Origin: JADKCL01 sp046050405
Lineage (GTDB): Bacteria > Bacteroidota > Bacteroidia > J057 > JADKCL01
DNA length: 6,431 nt
Reading direction: 5' to 3'
NCBI GenBank assembly: GCA_046050405.1
Contig: JBJOPY010000087.1
Coordinates: 1-6,431 of the forward strand
Shown: positions 1-5,677 of the stretch, piece after piece
How the letters are laid out: the number at the start of each line of letters is the position of its first letter
How positions within the stretch are numbered: position 1 is the first letter of the stretch
Program-made: the position numbers and the translations under genes
Notes under the pieces: model-generated
Told to the model about the DNA's origin: nothing
Database searches by the model: none
What the model saw: only the letters and a program-made list of their open reading frames with translations

Positions 1-237
1 CGCCAGGCCCAGGGCGATCCCCGCGCCCTTCACCATCCGGCCGGACAGGGTTTCACCGGCCTCCTGCGCCTCCGCGCCGCCGCCGCCATCCCCCCCGGGG
101 AGGGGGGGGAAGTCCAGCACCCCGCCCGCGTAGTAGGAGAGCAGGGTTTCTTCGCCGTCCCCGGGGGACGGGGCGTCGTTTTCAGGGGGGATCCGGGGGT
201 TCCCGGTGTCTTCGGTGTCGGGGGCTTCCATCGGCAT
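1..237 (-). CDS. N-terminal 79 residues of an unknown protein, candidate PAAR or effector of the VgrG cassette (cut by left edge)
   Basis: This minus-strand frame stays open from ATG at 237 to the edge; a second in-frame ATG lies at 231. I do not recognise the family. Residues 1-62 are low complexity, rich in Pro, Gly, Asp and Glu (PSPGDGEE at 23-30; LPGGDGGGG at 46-54), with one more ordered patch, TLLSYYAGGVLDF, at 31-43. From residue 71 the chain turns hydrophobic (GAGIALGLA), which could be the start of a membrane segment. Codon third positions are strongly G/C, as in the neighbours. The gene starts 24 bases after the stop of the TPR-like gene, in the same frame and probably the same operon. 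No Shine-Dalgarno site precedes it. Genes in this position after vgrG often encode PAAR proteins or toxins, so a secreted cargo is plausible, but nothing visible proves it. The coding strand carries runs of eight C and seven G, which could make the frame unstable. Confidence 0.62.
   Translation of the reverse strand, partial: MPMEAPDTEDTGNPRIPPENDAPSPGDGEETLLSYYAGGVLDFPPLPGGDGGGGAEAQEAGETLSGRMVKGAGIALGLA
90..109. repeat. Adjacent homopolymer runs (C7, G4, G8 on the plus strand) inside the third cassette gene
   Basis: On the plus strand, seven C (90-96) run into four G (97-100), then one A, then eight G (102-109). On the coding strand this is C8-T-C4-G7, covering codons for about residues 43-50. 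The count as given keeps the frame open. Runs this long in coding DNA are prone to slippage and to sequencing error. Confidence 0.8.
155..171. repeat. 17-base palindrome with 8-base arms
   Basis: CCGTCCCC and GGGGACGG flank a single G, giving a perfect inverted repeat inside codons for about residues 23-28 of the truncated gene. As RNA it could fold only after opening the central pairs. It may simply reflect Pro-Ser-Pro-Gly-Asp-Gly codons at high GC. Confidence 0.7.
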
Positions 238-261
238 ATTGATGATATTGTTGAAGGAGGA

Positions 262-1635
262 TTATTGAGGTGCTGGAGCTAAGTCGGAAATCGTGGTCGG
301 ACTGCTTTCCGTGGCAGACTGCTTCCAGGAGGAAATCGCTTTGTGCCATGATGGGCCATAAACCGATTCCAGGAAACCCTCCAGTTCCTCCTGCGGAAGG
401 TGCTGCCGGTAGGGCGTCTCGAGCAGCCTTTCCACGAGCAGCGGAAAGGAGGAGCGGCGGAGCACGGCCGGGGAAATCGTTCTGGCCAATTGAAAGCCCC
501 TCACCAAAACCTGGCATGCCTCCTGGCTCCTCCAGGCCTTTTGAAGGACATGGGCATCCATCCGGCAAGCCTCCATTCCAAGGATGGCGTCGGAAAGTTG
601 GGAATACAAATCAACCGCCTCGGCGAAATCCCGGTGTGCATTTGCCCAATCCTTGTCCAACCTATAGGCGGCCGCCCGGGACATGAGGGCCTGGGCGAGC
701 AGATCCTGGGAGATATGGGTCTCGGCAATCGGAATCTCCGCCTTTCGCATTTCCTCGACCGCCTTGCCGGCAAAGTCGATCGCCTTCTTGTACTCCTTGC
801 GCCCGAGCCGGTCGTTGCACAGGATGGAATAGACCACCAGCACCTGGCTGTACCACGAAGGATCCTGCTTGGCTTCCCCGAGGGCGATGTTGAGACAGAC
901 ATCGGAATTCTCCCCCATCCCCTTGTCGTCCTGCCTTGGGACGGCCTCGATCAATGCCATCAATGCCTTGCGGTATTGGACTGCGGGATCGTGGGGGTTC
1001 CCGATGGCGGCAATCTTTCCCCCCAAACTGTCCATTCCGAGTTCCATGGGCAGGTCCACTACTTTCCCCCGGTTGCGGGCGACAATGGCATCATAATGCC
1101 GCTCAGTGGTCTCGTCGCCGATCACCAGCCGGACGTTCTGGTCCACACCATGGTCGAGGGCATCCTGCAACCACGTGCAAAAACGCTTGGGCGATGCAAA
1201 GGAGACTTTGAGAAGGGCGACAACAAAGCGACCCTCATCGTGGGCCAGGGACCGGGCGAGCCGATTGAGGTTTTCAACGAAGAGGCTGGCATCGTTTCCC
1301 TTGACCCCCAGGCCGTAGTCGGGCTCCCAGTGGACCGGTTCGGGGAAAGTCCCGTCTTCCAGCCTGGATTCGTTCCATATCAACACATGGCCGTGCAAAT
1401 CCAAAACCAGTTCCCTGGAAAACGCGGGTGAATCCTTGAATTCCCGCTCGAAGATCATCGGGATATCGGGGTTGTCACTCTCCTCCGAGTGCAGAAAATT
1501 GTAGAAAGTGTCCACCATTTCTGCTTCATCGGGACGGTACAGCACCCTGACCAGTCGGACAGCCTGGGCTGCCCGAACCTTGTTCCATCTCCCGACCAGT
1601 CCGCCGATCCGGATATTTACAGGGTTTTGCTTCAT
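262..1635 (-). CDS. VgrG-linked protein with TPR-like C-terminal half, candidate spike adaptor
   Basis: This 457-residue soluble protein has no signal peptide or membrane segment that I can see, so it probably acts in the cytoplasm. I do not recognise a named family. Residues 1-135 are a mixed region. Residues 136-200 look like an alpha/beta fold: a hydrophobic strand (FVVALLKVSF, 137-146), a helix, the strand NVRLVIGDE (167-175), then KVVDLPMEL (191-199). Residues about 260-385 are helical pairs spaced like tetratricopeptide repeats: 261-298, 311-347 (with AAAYRLDKDWANAHRDFAEAV at its core) and 350-384. The last 20 residues are a Ser/Thr/Pro-rich tail. The ATG lies 9 bases after the vgrG stop with no Shine-Dalgarno site, and the vgrG TGA is the nearest upstream in-frame stop, so the start is well bounded. 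Its place between vgrG and a likely cargo gene suggests an adaptor or chaperone that loads cargo on the spike. That role is inference; the protein could itself be an effector or a regulator. Confidence 0.85.
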   Translation of the reverse strand: MKQNPVNIRIGGLVGRWNKVRAAQAVRLVRVLYRPDEAEMVDTFYNFLHSEESDNPDIPMIFEREFKDSPAFSRELVLDLHGHVLIWNESRLEDGTFPEPVHWEPDYGLGVKGNDASLFVENLNRLARSLAHDEGRFVVALLKVSFASPKRFCTWLQDALDHGVDQNVRLVIGDETTERHYDAIVARNRGKVVDLPMELGMDSLGGKIAAIGNPHDPAVQYRKALMALIEAVPRQDDKGMGENSDVCLNIALGEAKQDPSWYSQVLVVYSILCNDRLGRKEYKKAIDFAGKAVEEMRKAEIPIAETHISQDLLAQALMSRAAAYRLDKDWANAHRDFAEAVDLYSQLSDAILGMEACRMDAHVLQKAWRSQEACQVLVRGFQLARTISPAVLRRSSFPLLVERLLETPYRQHLPQEELEGFLESVYGPSWHKAISSWKQSATESSPTTISDLAPAPQ

Positions 1636-1644
1636 GGTTCTGGT

Positions 1645-3405
1645 TCAATTGAGAGTCACCTTTGCACCACTCAGTGCGACTTTCCCGGTCGAGCTGATGG
1701 AGGTTTTCATGCCGCCGTTGACCGAGACCTCCTTCGATCCGGAGACATTGACCGTTCTGGCGGAGACGGTGGCCTCCTTGGGGTCGGTGGAGAAGCTGCT
1801 TCCCCCTGTCATCATCACCGTGGATTCCGAACCGGTTACGAGGATATTCTTGCCCTCGATGGCGATGGTCCCATCGCTCAGCAAGGTGATGGAACTCTTC
1901 CCTGTGGAAAGGGTGATGCTCGTGCCGGATCCGATGGCGATGTTGCCTTTGCCGTCCATGGAAACCGAGCCATCCCTGCTGTCCTTGATGGTGATGCTTC
2001 CGCTGTCATCGTCGAACGTCACTGTGTTCCCGGACCGCGTGGTGATGCTCTTGGTCTTGTTGCCCTGGCCGCCGCCGCCGCCGCTCGCCCCGTGGAAGAG
2101 GCTGCCCATCACGAAGGGCCGCATGGGATCGCCGTACCGGTAGCCCACCATCACCTGGTCGCCTTCCTCGGGGATGGTCACCATGCCCCGGTTGGTGCCG
2201 ACCTTGTCGCTCTTCCCGGCGTCGTTGGTCATCACGCGCAGCCAGGACGAGGTCATCGATTTGTCCTGCCAGAAGAAGCGCACCTGCACCCGGCCTTGGT
2301 TGTCAGGGTCTTCGCTGGAGACGACGGTGGCCAGCTCGGGCTCTGCATGGGGCATCTGGATCCGTGGCGCGGGCAGGACATCTAGTCCTGCGGGGACGGC
2401 CGTGAAGCTGTTGTGGTAATGGTCAATGCCCGTGAAGTGGTGCCGGATGTCCGTCACCACGTACTTGCCGTACTTCTTGAGCTCCCAGGCCTTGCCGAGC
2501 CGGACGGCGGCGGAGATGTCGGCGACCACCCCGGGGCGGAGGGCCATGGCGGTGCCGGATCCGGAGAGCGCGCTCAGCCGCGCCGCATCGGCGGCATACT
2601 GCTGCTGGAGGGCCTTGTCCAGGCCTTGCTTGTCGGTCACCCGGGTGGGCATGGGCCCCTGCGGCACGAGGGCGAACCGGTCCGTGGACGCGCTCAGCGC
2701 CTCGGCGCCCAGGCTGTCGAGGCCCGCGATATGGCCGGACGCCTCGGACTGGATGGTCTCATCCCTCCCCGATTGGTAGGAATAGGCCTTGCGGCGCACC
2801 GGGAGGGCACGCATCGTGACCTGCACATGGTCGAGGTCGGTGCCATAGACCACCTGCAGCGGCGCGCCACCGCCAGAGGGCTTCCCGAACACCAGCTTCC
2901 TGCCGTCATAGTACATCCACTCATGGTAGGTCACGGCCAGGCGCTTCAGGAAGTCGAAGTGGGACTCCCCGTACTGCGCCATGTAGTCGATAAACCCCTT
3001 GAAAGCGGGCGCGACGGCGGTCTTCAGGCCCACCGTCTCGGCCACCTCCTCCACGATCCACTTCAGGTGCCTTTCGTTCCATGACTGCCGGTGCTCCCCG
3101 GCATCCAGGAGGATGGTGGGGGAAGCCCCGGAGATCACCAGGTCGCCGTTGAGCCCCGCCTGATGGTCCATCGAGATGGCGGTGACGATGCCCATGAACA
3201 CGTTGTCCCCGAACAGCAGGGTGAAGTCCTTCCCGATCCATGACCGGGACCGGTCCAGGACATGGCTCCCGAGATCCTCGATGATGTCATGCCCCACCAC
3301 CAGTTCGAAGGTATGGTGGTCATACATGGACTGGTTCAGGGTCAGGGAGGTGAACGTGTTCAGCTTCATCCCGTCAATTTTGACGGATACTTGTGGTTGG
3401 GACAT
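1645..3405 (-). CDS. vgrG: VgrG spike protein of a type VI or related contractile injection system
   Basis: VgrG trimers form the tip of the tube that is fired into a target cell. Residues 1 to about 335 match the gp27-like base: the opening beta region (DGMKLNTFTSLTLNQSMYDH, 11-30), GESHFDFLKRLA (146-157) and a second lobe around 300-335. Residues about 355-437 are the gp5-like OB fold, with DPDNQGRVQVRFFW (366-379), SSWLRVMT (386-393), RGMVTIPEEGDQVMVGY (406-422) and MGSLFHG (433-439). A Gly-rich linker (441-447) leads to a repetitive beta-helix needle (about 450-586) with short Ser/Thr/Gly-rich strands. At 586 residues there is no C-terminal toxin extension, so cargo is probably carried non-covalently. 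An in-frame TAA 9 bases upstream fixes the start, which follows AT-rich DNA without a Shine-Dalgarno site. The style resembles Bacteroidota type VI (T6SSiii) VgrG. A VgrG of an extracellular contractile system is an alternative, because no sheath, tube or ATPase gene is in view. Confidence 0.95.
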   Translation of the reverse strand: MSQPQVSVKIDGMKLNTFTSLTLNQSMYDHHTFELVVGHDIIEDLGSHVLDRSRSWIGKDFTLLFGDNVFMGIVTAISMDHQAGLNGDLVISGASPTILLDAGEHRQSWNERHLKWIVEEVAETVGLKTAVAPAFKGFIDYMAQYGESHFDFLKRLAVTYHEWMYYDGRKLVFGKPSGGGAPLQVVYGTDLDHVQVTMRALPVRRKAYSYQSGRDETIQSEASGHIAGLDSLGAEALSASTDRFALVPQGPMPTRVTDKQGLDKALQQQYAADAARLSALSGSGTAMALRPGVVADISAAVRLGKAWELKKYGKYVVTDIRHHFTGIDHYHNSFTAVPAGLDVLPAPRIQMPHAEPELATVVSSEDPDNQGRVQVRFFWQDKSMTSSWLRVMTNDAGKSDKVGTNRGMVTIPEEGDQVMVGYRYGDPMRPFVMGSLFHGASGGGGGQGNKTKSITTRSGNTVTFDDDSGSITIKDSRDGSVSMDGKGNIAIGSGTSITLSTGKSSITLLSDGTIAIEGKNILVTGSESTVMMTGGSSFSTDPKEATVSARTVNVSGSKEVSVNGGMKTSISSTGKVALSGAKVTLN

Positions 3406-3461
3406 ATTATTTTAAATTGCTTTGGGTGGACAGATTTTCAAGGTTGGCAACGATGCCCTTC

Positions 3462-3493
3462 CAAACATCGCAAACGGGACGCTTTTTTCCAAA
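3462..3493 (-). promoter_or_regulatory. Candidate Bacteroidota-type promoter for vgrG
   Basis: On the minus strand, TTTG (3493-3490) is followed after 20 bases by GATGTTTG (3469-3462). The Bacteroidota consensus is TTTG near -33 and TAnnTTTG near -7, about 19-20 bases apart, so the -7 box matches at all but one specified base. It would give a leader of roughly 50 bases. A and T tracts lie just upstream. This is a pattern match only. Confidence 0.35.
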
Positions 3494-3630
3494 TCTTTTC
3501 CGAAAAAAATTCGAGGGTTCTCAGCGGAGGAGGGTCGCCGGATCCGCAGGCCATGCGCCCTCCTGCGCCCGAATGACGGGGCGATGGTGAGGCCTGCCCG
3601 GGTGCAACCGGCGCATCATAGTAAAGAGAA

Positions 3631-3647
3631 AGAGGAGAGAGAGGAGA
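3631..3647. repeat. Polypurine mirror repeat
   Basis: The purine-only plus strand reads the same forwards and backwards over 17 bases, AGAGGAGAGAGAGGAGA, within a 27-base all-purine run (3623-3649). Mirror-symmetric polypurine tracts can form triplex (H-) DNA under supercoiling. It lies about 60 bases past the carA stop. On the minus-strand transcript it would be a pyrimidine (C/U) tract. Confidence 0.75.
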
Positions 3648-3708
3648 GATTCATGCCCGCCGGGTCAACACCACCCCTGGCCACCCCCTGAGGCACCGGG
3701 GAACGGCA

Positions 3709-4824
3709 TCAGGAGCCAGGAAAACCATTTTTCACCCAACCGATGAACTGGTCAAACAGATAGCGGCTGTCATGCGGCCCGGGGGAGGATTCCGGATGGT
3801 ATTGTACGGAGAAGGCTTTCTTCCCGAGGACCTGGATGCCCTCCAGGGTCCCGTCGTTCAGGTTCACATGCGTCACCTCCACCAGGGGAGAAGCCTCTGC
3901 GTCCTCCAGTTTGACGGCAAAACCATGGTTCTGGGAGGTGATCTCGCTCTTGCCAGTAATCAGGTTCTTCACCGGATGGTTGATGCCCCGGTGCCCATGG
4001 TGCATCTTGAAGGTGCCCAGCCCCAGTGCCCGGCAGAGGACCTGGTGTCCGAGGCAGATCCCAAACAGCGGCTTGCCTGCCTCCAGAAGCTGCTTCGTCA
4101 ATTCAACGGCCCAGGGCATGGCCGCCGGATCGCCCGGCCCATTGGACAGAAAATAGCCCTCCGGGGAGAATGCCTCGATCTCGGCCAGGCTTGCCTTGGC
4201 AGGGAAGACCTTCAGGTATGCCCCCCGGGCGGCAAGGCTTTTCAGGATATTGGTCTTGACCCCCCAGTCCAGCACAGCAATGCGGACCGGGGAAGCCTCG
4301 TCGCCGAAGCAGTAGGGGGCCTTGGTGGAAACGGAGCTGGCCAGCTCGAGGCCTTCCATGTCCGGGCACTCCTGGAGCAATTGCTGCAGCTCCTCTGCGC
4401 CGTATTCCAGGCTGGAGATGATGCCGTTCATCGCCCCCCTGTCGCGGAGATGACGCACCAGGGCGCGGGTATCGATGTCTGAAATACCCACGATGCCATT
4501 CGACAGGAGGTAGTCCTGCAGGGTTCCTGTGGCATCGGCGCGGGAGGCCACCGGGGAAAAATTCTTGACCACCAGGCCTGCGATCTTGACCCCTCCACTC
4601 TCCGCCTCCCCCGGGTGGACACCATAGTTCCCGATATGGGTGTGGGTGGTGACCATGAGCTGGCCATAGTAGCTCGGATCCGTGAAGATCTCCTGGTAGC
4701 CCGTCATCCCGGTATTGAAGCATAGCTCCCCGACGGCGGGACCCACCTCTCCGATGCTGACCCCCTCAAACAAAGAGCCGTCCGACAGCATCAGAACGGC
4801 CTTGGTACGATCGCTGTATTTCAT
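3709..4824 (-). CDS. carA: Carbamoyl-phosphate synthase small (glutaminase) subunit
   Basis: CarA hydrolyses glutamine and channels ammonia to CarB, which makes carbamoyl phosphate for arginine and pyrimidine synthesis in the cytoplasm. The N-terminal domain (about 1-150) has the family signature GELCFNTGMTGYQEIFTDPS (32-51) and HIGNYG (63-68). The C-terminal class I glutamine amidotransferase domain (about 180-365) has SNGPGDP (227-233), the nucleophile Cys257 in GICLGHQ (255-261), and the His343/Glu345 pair in YHPES (342-346), so the catalytic triad is intact. The 371 residues are within the usual family range. The start lies 10 bases after the nuoE stop, with GAGG at 8 bases' spacing. carB is not in the window and would have to lie elsewhere, since the next gene downstream on this strand is vgrG. 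Confidence 0.97.
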   Translation of the reverse strand: MKYSDRTKAVLMLSDGSLFEGVSIGEVGPAVGELCFNTGMTGYQEIFTDPSYYGQLMVTTHTHIGNYGVHPGEAESGGVKIAGLVVKNFSPVASRADATGTLQDYLLSNGIVGISDIDTRALVRHLRDRGAMNGIISSLEYGAEELQQLLQECPDMEGLELASSVSTKAPYCFGDEASPVRIAVLDWGVKTNILKSLAARGAYLKVFPAKASLAEIEAFSPEGYFLSNGPGDPAAMPWAVELTKQLLEAGKPLFGICLGHQVLCRALGLGTFKMHHGHRGINHPVKNLITGKSEITSQNHGFAVKLEDAEASPLVEVTHVNLNDGTLEGIQVLGKKAFSVQYHPESSPGPHDSRYLFDQFIGWVKNGFPGS

Positions 4825-4832
4825 TTCAGAAG

Positions 4833-4836
4833 CCTC
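4833..4836 (-). promoter_or_regulatory. Ribosome binding site of carA inside the nuoE stop
   Basis: GAGG on the minus strand uses the last two bases of the nuoE TGA and sits 8 bases before the carA ATG. Ribosomes ending on nuoE would be placed to restart on carA, which suggests translational coupling. Apart from lpxD, it is the only gene here with a recognisable Shine-Dalgarno site. Confidence 0.5.
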
Positions 4837-5401
4837 AGATCTTCGATTGGTCCACCAAGGGAATGCTCACGAAGGAGGGTTCATTTCCAGCACGCAGCTG
4901 GTCGATGAGCTCCTGGATGCTCTCCCGGGTCAGGTGGTGCACGTAGTGGCGGTTCGTGAGCTGTGCCACCGGCCCGGTATCACAGGCCCCGAGGCACTCC
5001 GCATACCGGAAGAAGAAGAGTCCATCCTTGCTATAGCCCCTCTCATCGCACTGCGTGTACTCCTTCGCGAATTGCAGCACCTCGTCTCCGCCCAGCTCGC
5101 CACAGGCGAAGCAGGTGCAGACATCCAGTACGTATTTAGGGACCGGCTGCTTGAAGTACATGGTGTAGAAGGATGCCACGCCATAGACGTGCGCGTAGGA
5201 CAGCCCCAGCGTGTCGGCGACCAGCTGCATCGCCTCCTTGGACAGCCAGCCAAACTTGTTCTGCGCCATCCAGAGCACCGGCATCACTGCCGAGCGTACC
5301 GTGGGGTACTTGCCCTGGTGTCCCCGGATCTCGATCAGTTCCTCCTCGGTGAACCTGAAATCCTGATTTTCAAAAACGTTTTCTGCCAAAGTGACTTTCA
5401 T
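4835..5401 (-). CDS. nuoE: NADH-quinone oxidoreductase subunit E family, thioredoxin-like [2Fe-2S] protein
   Basis: NuoE carries the [2Fe-2S] cluster N1a in the peripheral, NADH-oxidising arm of complex I; related subunits serve NAD-linked hydrogenases and formate dehydrogenases. A helical N-terminal part (about 15-75) ends in the family motif VYGVASFYTMY (72-82). The thioredoxin-like part follows, with ligands Cys95 and Cys100 (C-x4-C) and Cys136 and Cys140 (C-x3-C, in ECLGACDTGP at 135-144). An extra Cys97 lies inside the first pair. At 188 residues it is slightly longer than typical. An in-frame TAA directly before the ATG fixes the start. Oddly, its neighbours are carA and, divergently, lpxD, not the nuoD and nuoF that normally flank it. 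The rest of complex I must be elsewhere, or this copy serves another NAD-dependent enzyme. The family is certain; the partner complex is not. Confidence 0.93.
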   Translation of the reverse strand: MKVTLAENVFENQDFRFTEEELIEIRGHQGKYPTVRSAVMPVLWMAQNKFGWLSKEAMQLVADTLGLSYAHVYGVASFYTMYFKQPVPKYVLDVCTCFACGELGGDEVLQFAKEYTQCDERGYSKDGLFFFRYAECLGACDTGPVAQLTNRHYVHHLTRESIQELIDQLRAGNEPSFVSIPLVDQSKI

Positions 5402-5414
5402 TTAGGAATTTGCC

Positions 5415-5422
5415 CAAAAATA
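5415..5422 (-). promoter_or_regulatory. Candidate -7 box of the nuoE-carA promoter
   Basis: TATTTTTG on the minus strand fits the Bacteroidota -7 consensus TAnnTTTG exactly. A T-rich stretch about 20 bases further upstream (TTTT, not TTTG) is only a weak -33 match. The box ends 13 bases before the nuoE ATG, so the leader would be very short, fitting the lack of a Shine-Dalgarno site. Confidence 0.4.
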
Positions 5423-5519
5423 AAAGAAAGGGCTGAAAATTGAAAAATATATTTGTGGGAGGTGATGGACGCATCCTCCCACCCTCGGGGGATCGGTGGC
5501 GGGAAGCAGGGTCATTGCA

Positions 5520-5537
5520 CCCTGGGTGAATCCAGGG
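5520..5537. repeat. Short inverted repeat in the nuoE-lpxD intergenic region
   Basis: CCCTGG and CCAGGG flank a six-base loop. It could be an operator-like dyad or a small hairpin. No T run follows on either strand, so it is not a standard intrinsic terminator, and none would be expected between divergent genes. Confidence 0.45.
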
Positions 5538-5542
5538 ATTTC

Positions 5543-5625
5543 CCGGCAGGAAGGTGCCGAATCGTTCCTCCGGCGCGAGGATTCCGGCAGGATTGCCCCC
5601 TGGGCCGGGTCGCCGCAAGGATTCC
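5543..5625. repeat. Degenerate tandem repeat of about 40 bases
   Basis: CCGGCAGGA occurs at 5543-5551 and 5584-5592, and AGGATTCC at 5578-5585 and 5618-5625, offsets of 41 and 40 bases. Each unit thus starts with CCGGCAGGA and ends with AGGATT, while the middles have diverged. It lies in the 276-base gap between the divergent nuoE and lpxD genes and could be a decayed duplication or paired protein-binding sites. Confidence 0.4.
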
Positions 5626-5644
5626 ACCTTTTGGAAAAATTGAT

Positions 5645-5652
5645 TAGCTTTG
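5645..5652 (+). promoter_or_regulatory. Candidate -7 box of the lpxD promoter
   Basis: TAGCTTTG fits TAnnTTTG exactly and ends 25 bases before the lpxD ATG. No good TTTG lies at the expected 19-20 base spacing; the nearest, at 5630-5633, is only 11 bases upstream. The -33 part is therefore weak or absent. Confidence 0.4.
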
Positions 5653-5662
5653 GCGGCTTTAT

Positions 5663-5672
5663 GGAGAGAGGA
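5663..5672 (+). promoter_or_regulatory. Shine-Dalgarno region of lpxD
   Basis: GGAGAGAGGA lies just upstream of ATG 5678, with the last GAGGA 5 bases away and the first GGAG 11 bases away. It supports the start at 5678. Confidence 0.55.
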
Positions 5673-5677
5673 CATAG

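Larger units (their letters stand above)
3406..3708. other. Intergenic region between carA and vgrG, no convincing gene
   Basis: These 303 bases separate the carA stop from the vgrG start, both on the minus strand. The part next to vgrG (3406-3515) is AT-rich, with A and T tracts, and probably holds the vgrG promoter. The middle (3516-3620) is GC-rich, with weak short inverted repeats only, such as CGCCC and GGGCG at 3566-3583. The carA-proximal part carries a polypurine tract (3621-3649). I see no strong hairpin followed by a T run, so carA has no clear intrinsic terminator here. Confidence 0.7.

Noticed and set aside
90..109. Apparent frameshift in the truncated left-edge gene
   Set aside because: A careful count gives C8 and G7 on the coding strand, which keeps the frame open into GETLSGRMVKGAGIALGLA. 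No frameshift is present in the sequence as given.
400..1431. Long plus-strand open frame opposite the TPR-like gene
   Set aside because: It is antisense to a frame with coherent helical repeats, and its own translation has no recognisable motifs. Long antisense frames are common in GC-rich coding DNA.
1489..3084. Two plus-strand open frames (1489-2385 and 2413-3084) opposite vgrG
   Set aside because: Both are His/Gly/Ala/Arg-rich shadows of the clear VgrG reading frame, without motifs.
3566..3583. Possible terminator hairpin (CGCCC and GGGCG arms) between carA and vgrG
   Set aside because: The arms have only 5 bases with an 8-base loop and no T run, and it lies more than 120 bases past carA.
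3653..3691. A 12-residue plus-strand mini-gene preceded by a purine-rich, Shine-Dalgarno-like tract
   Set aside because: The purine tract explains the apparent ribosome site. The peptide is Pro/Thr-rich without features, and no plus-strand gene follows for a leader peptide to control.
3772..5443. Plus-strand open frames (3772-4482 and 4715-5443) opposite carA and nuoE
   Set aside because: The minus strand encodes CarA and NuoE with intact catalytic and cluster-binding residues.
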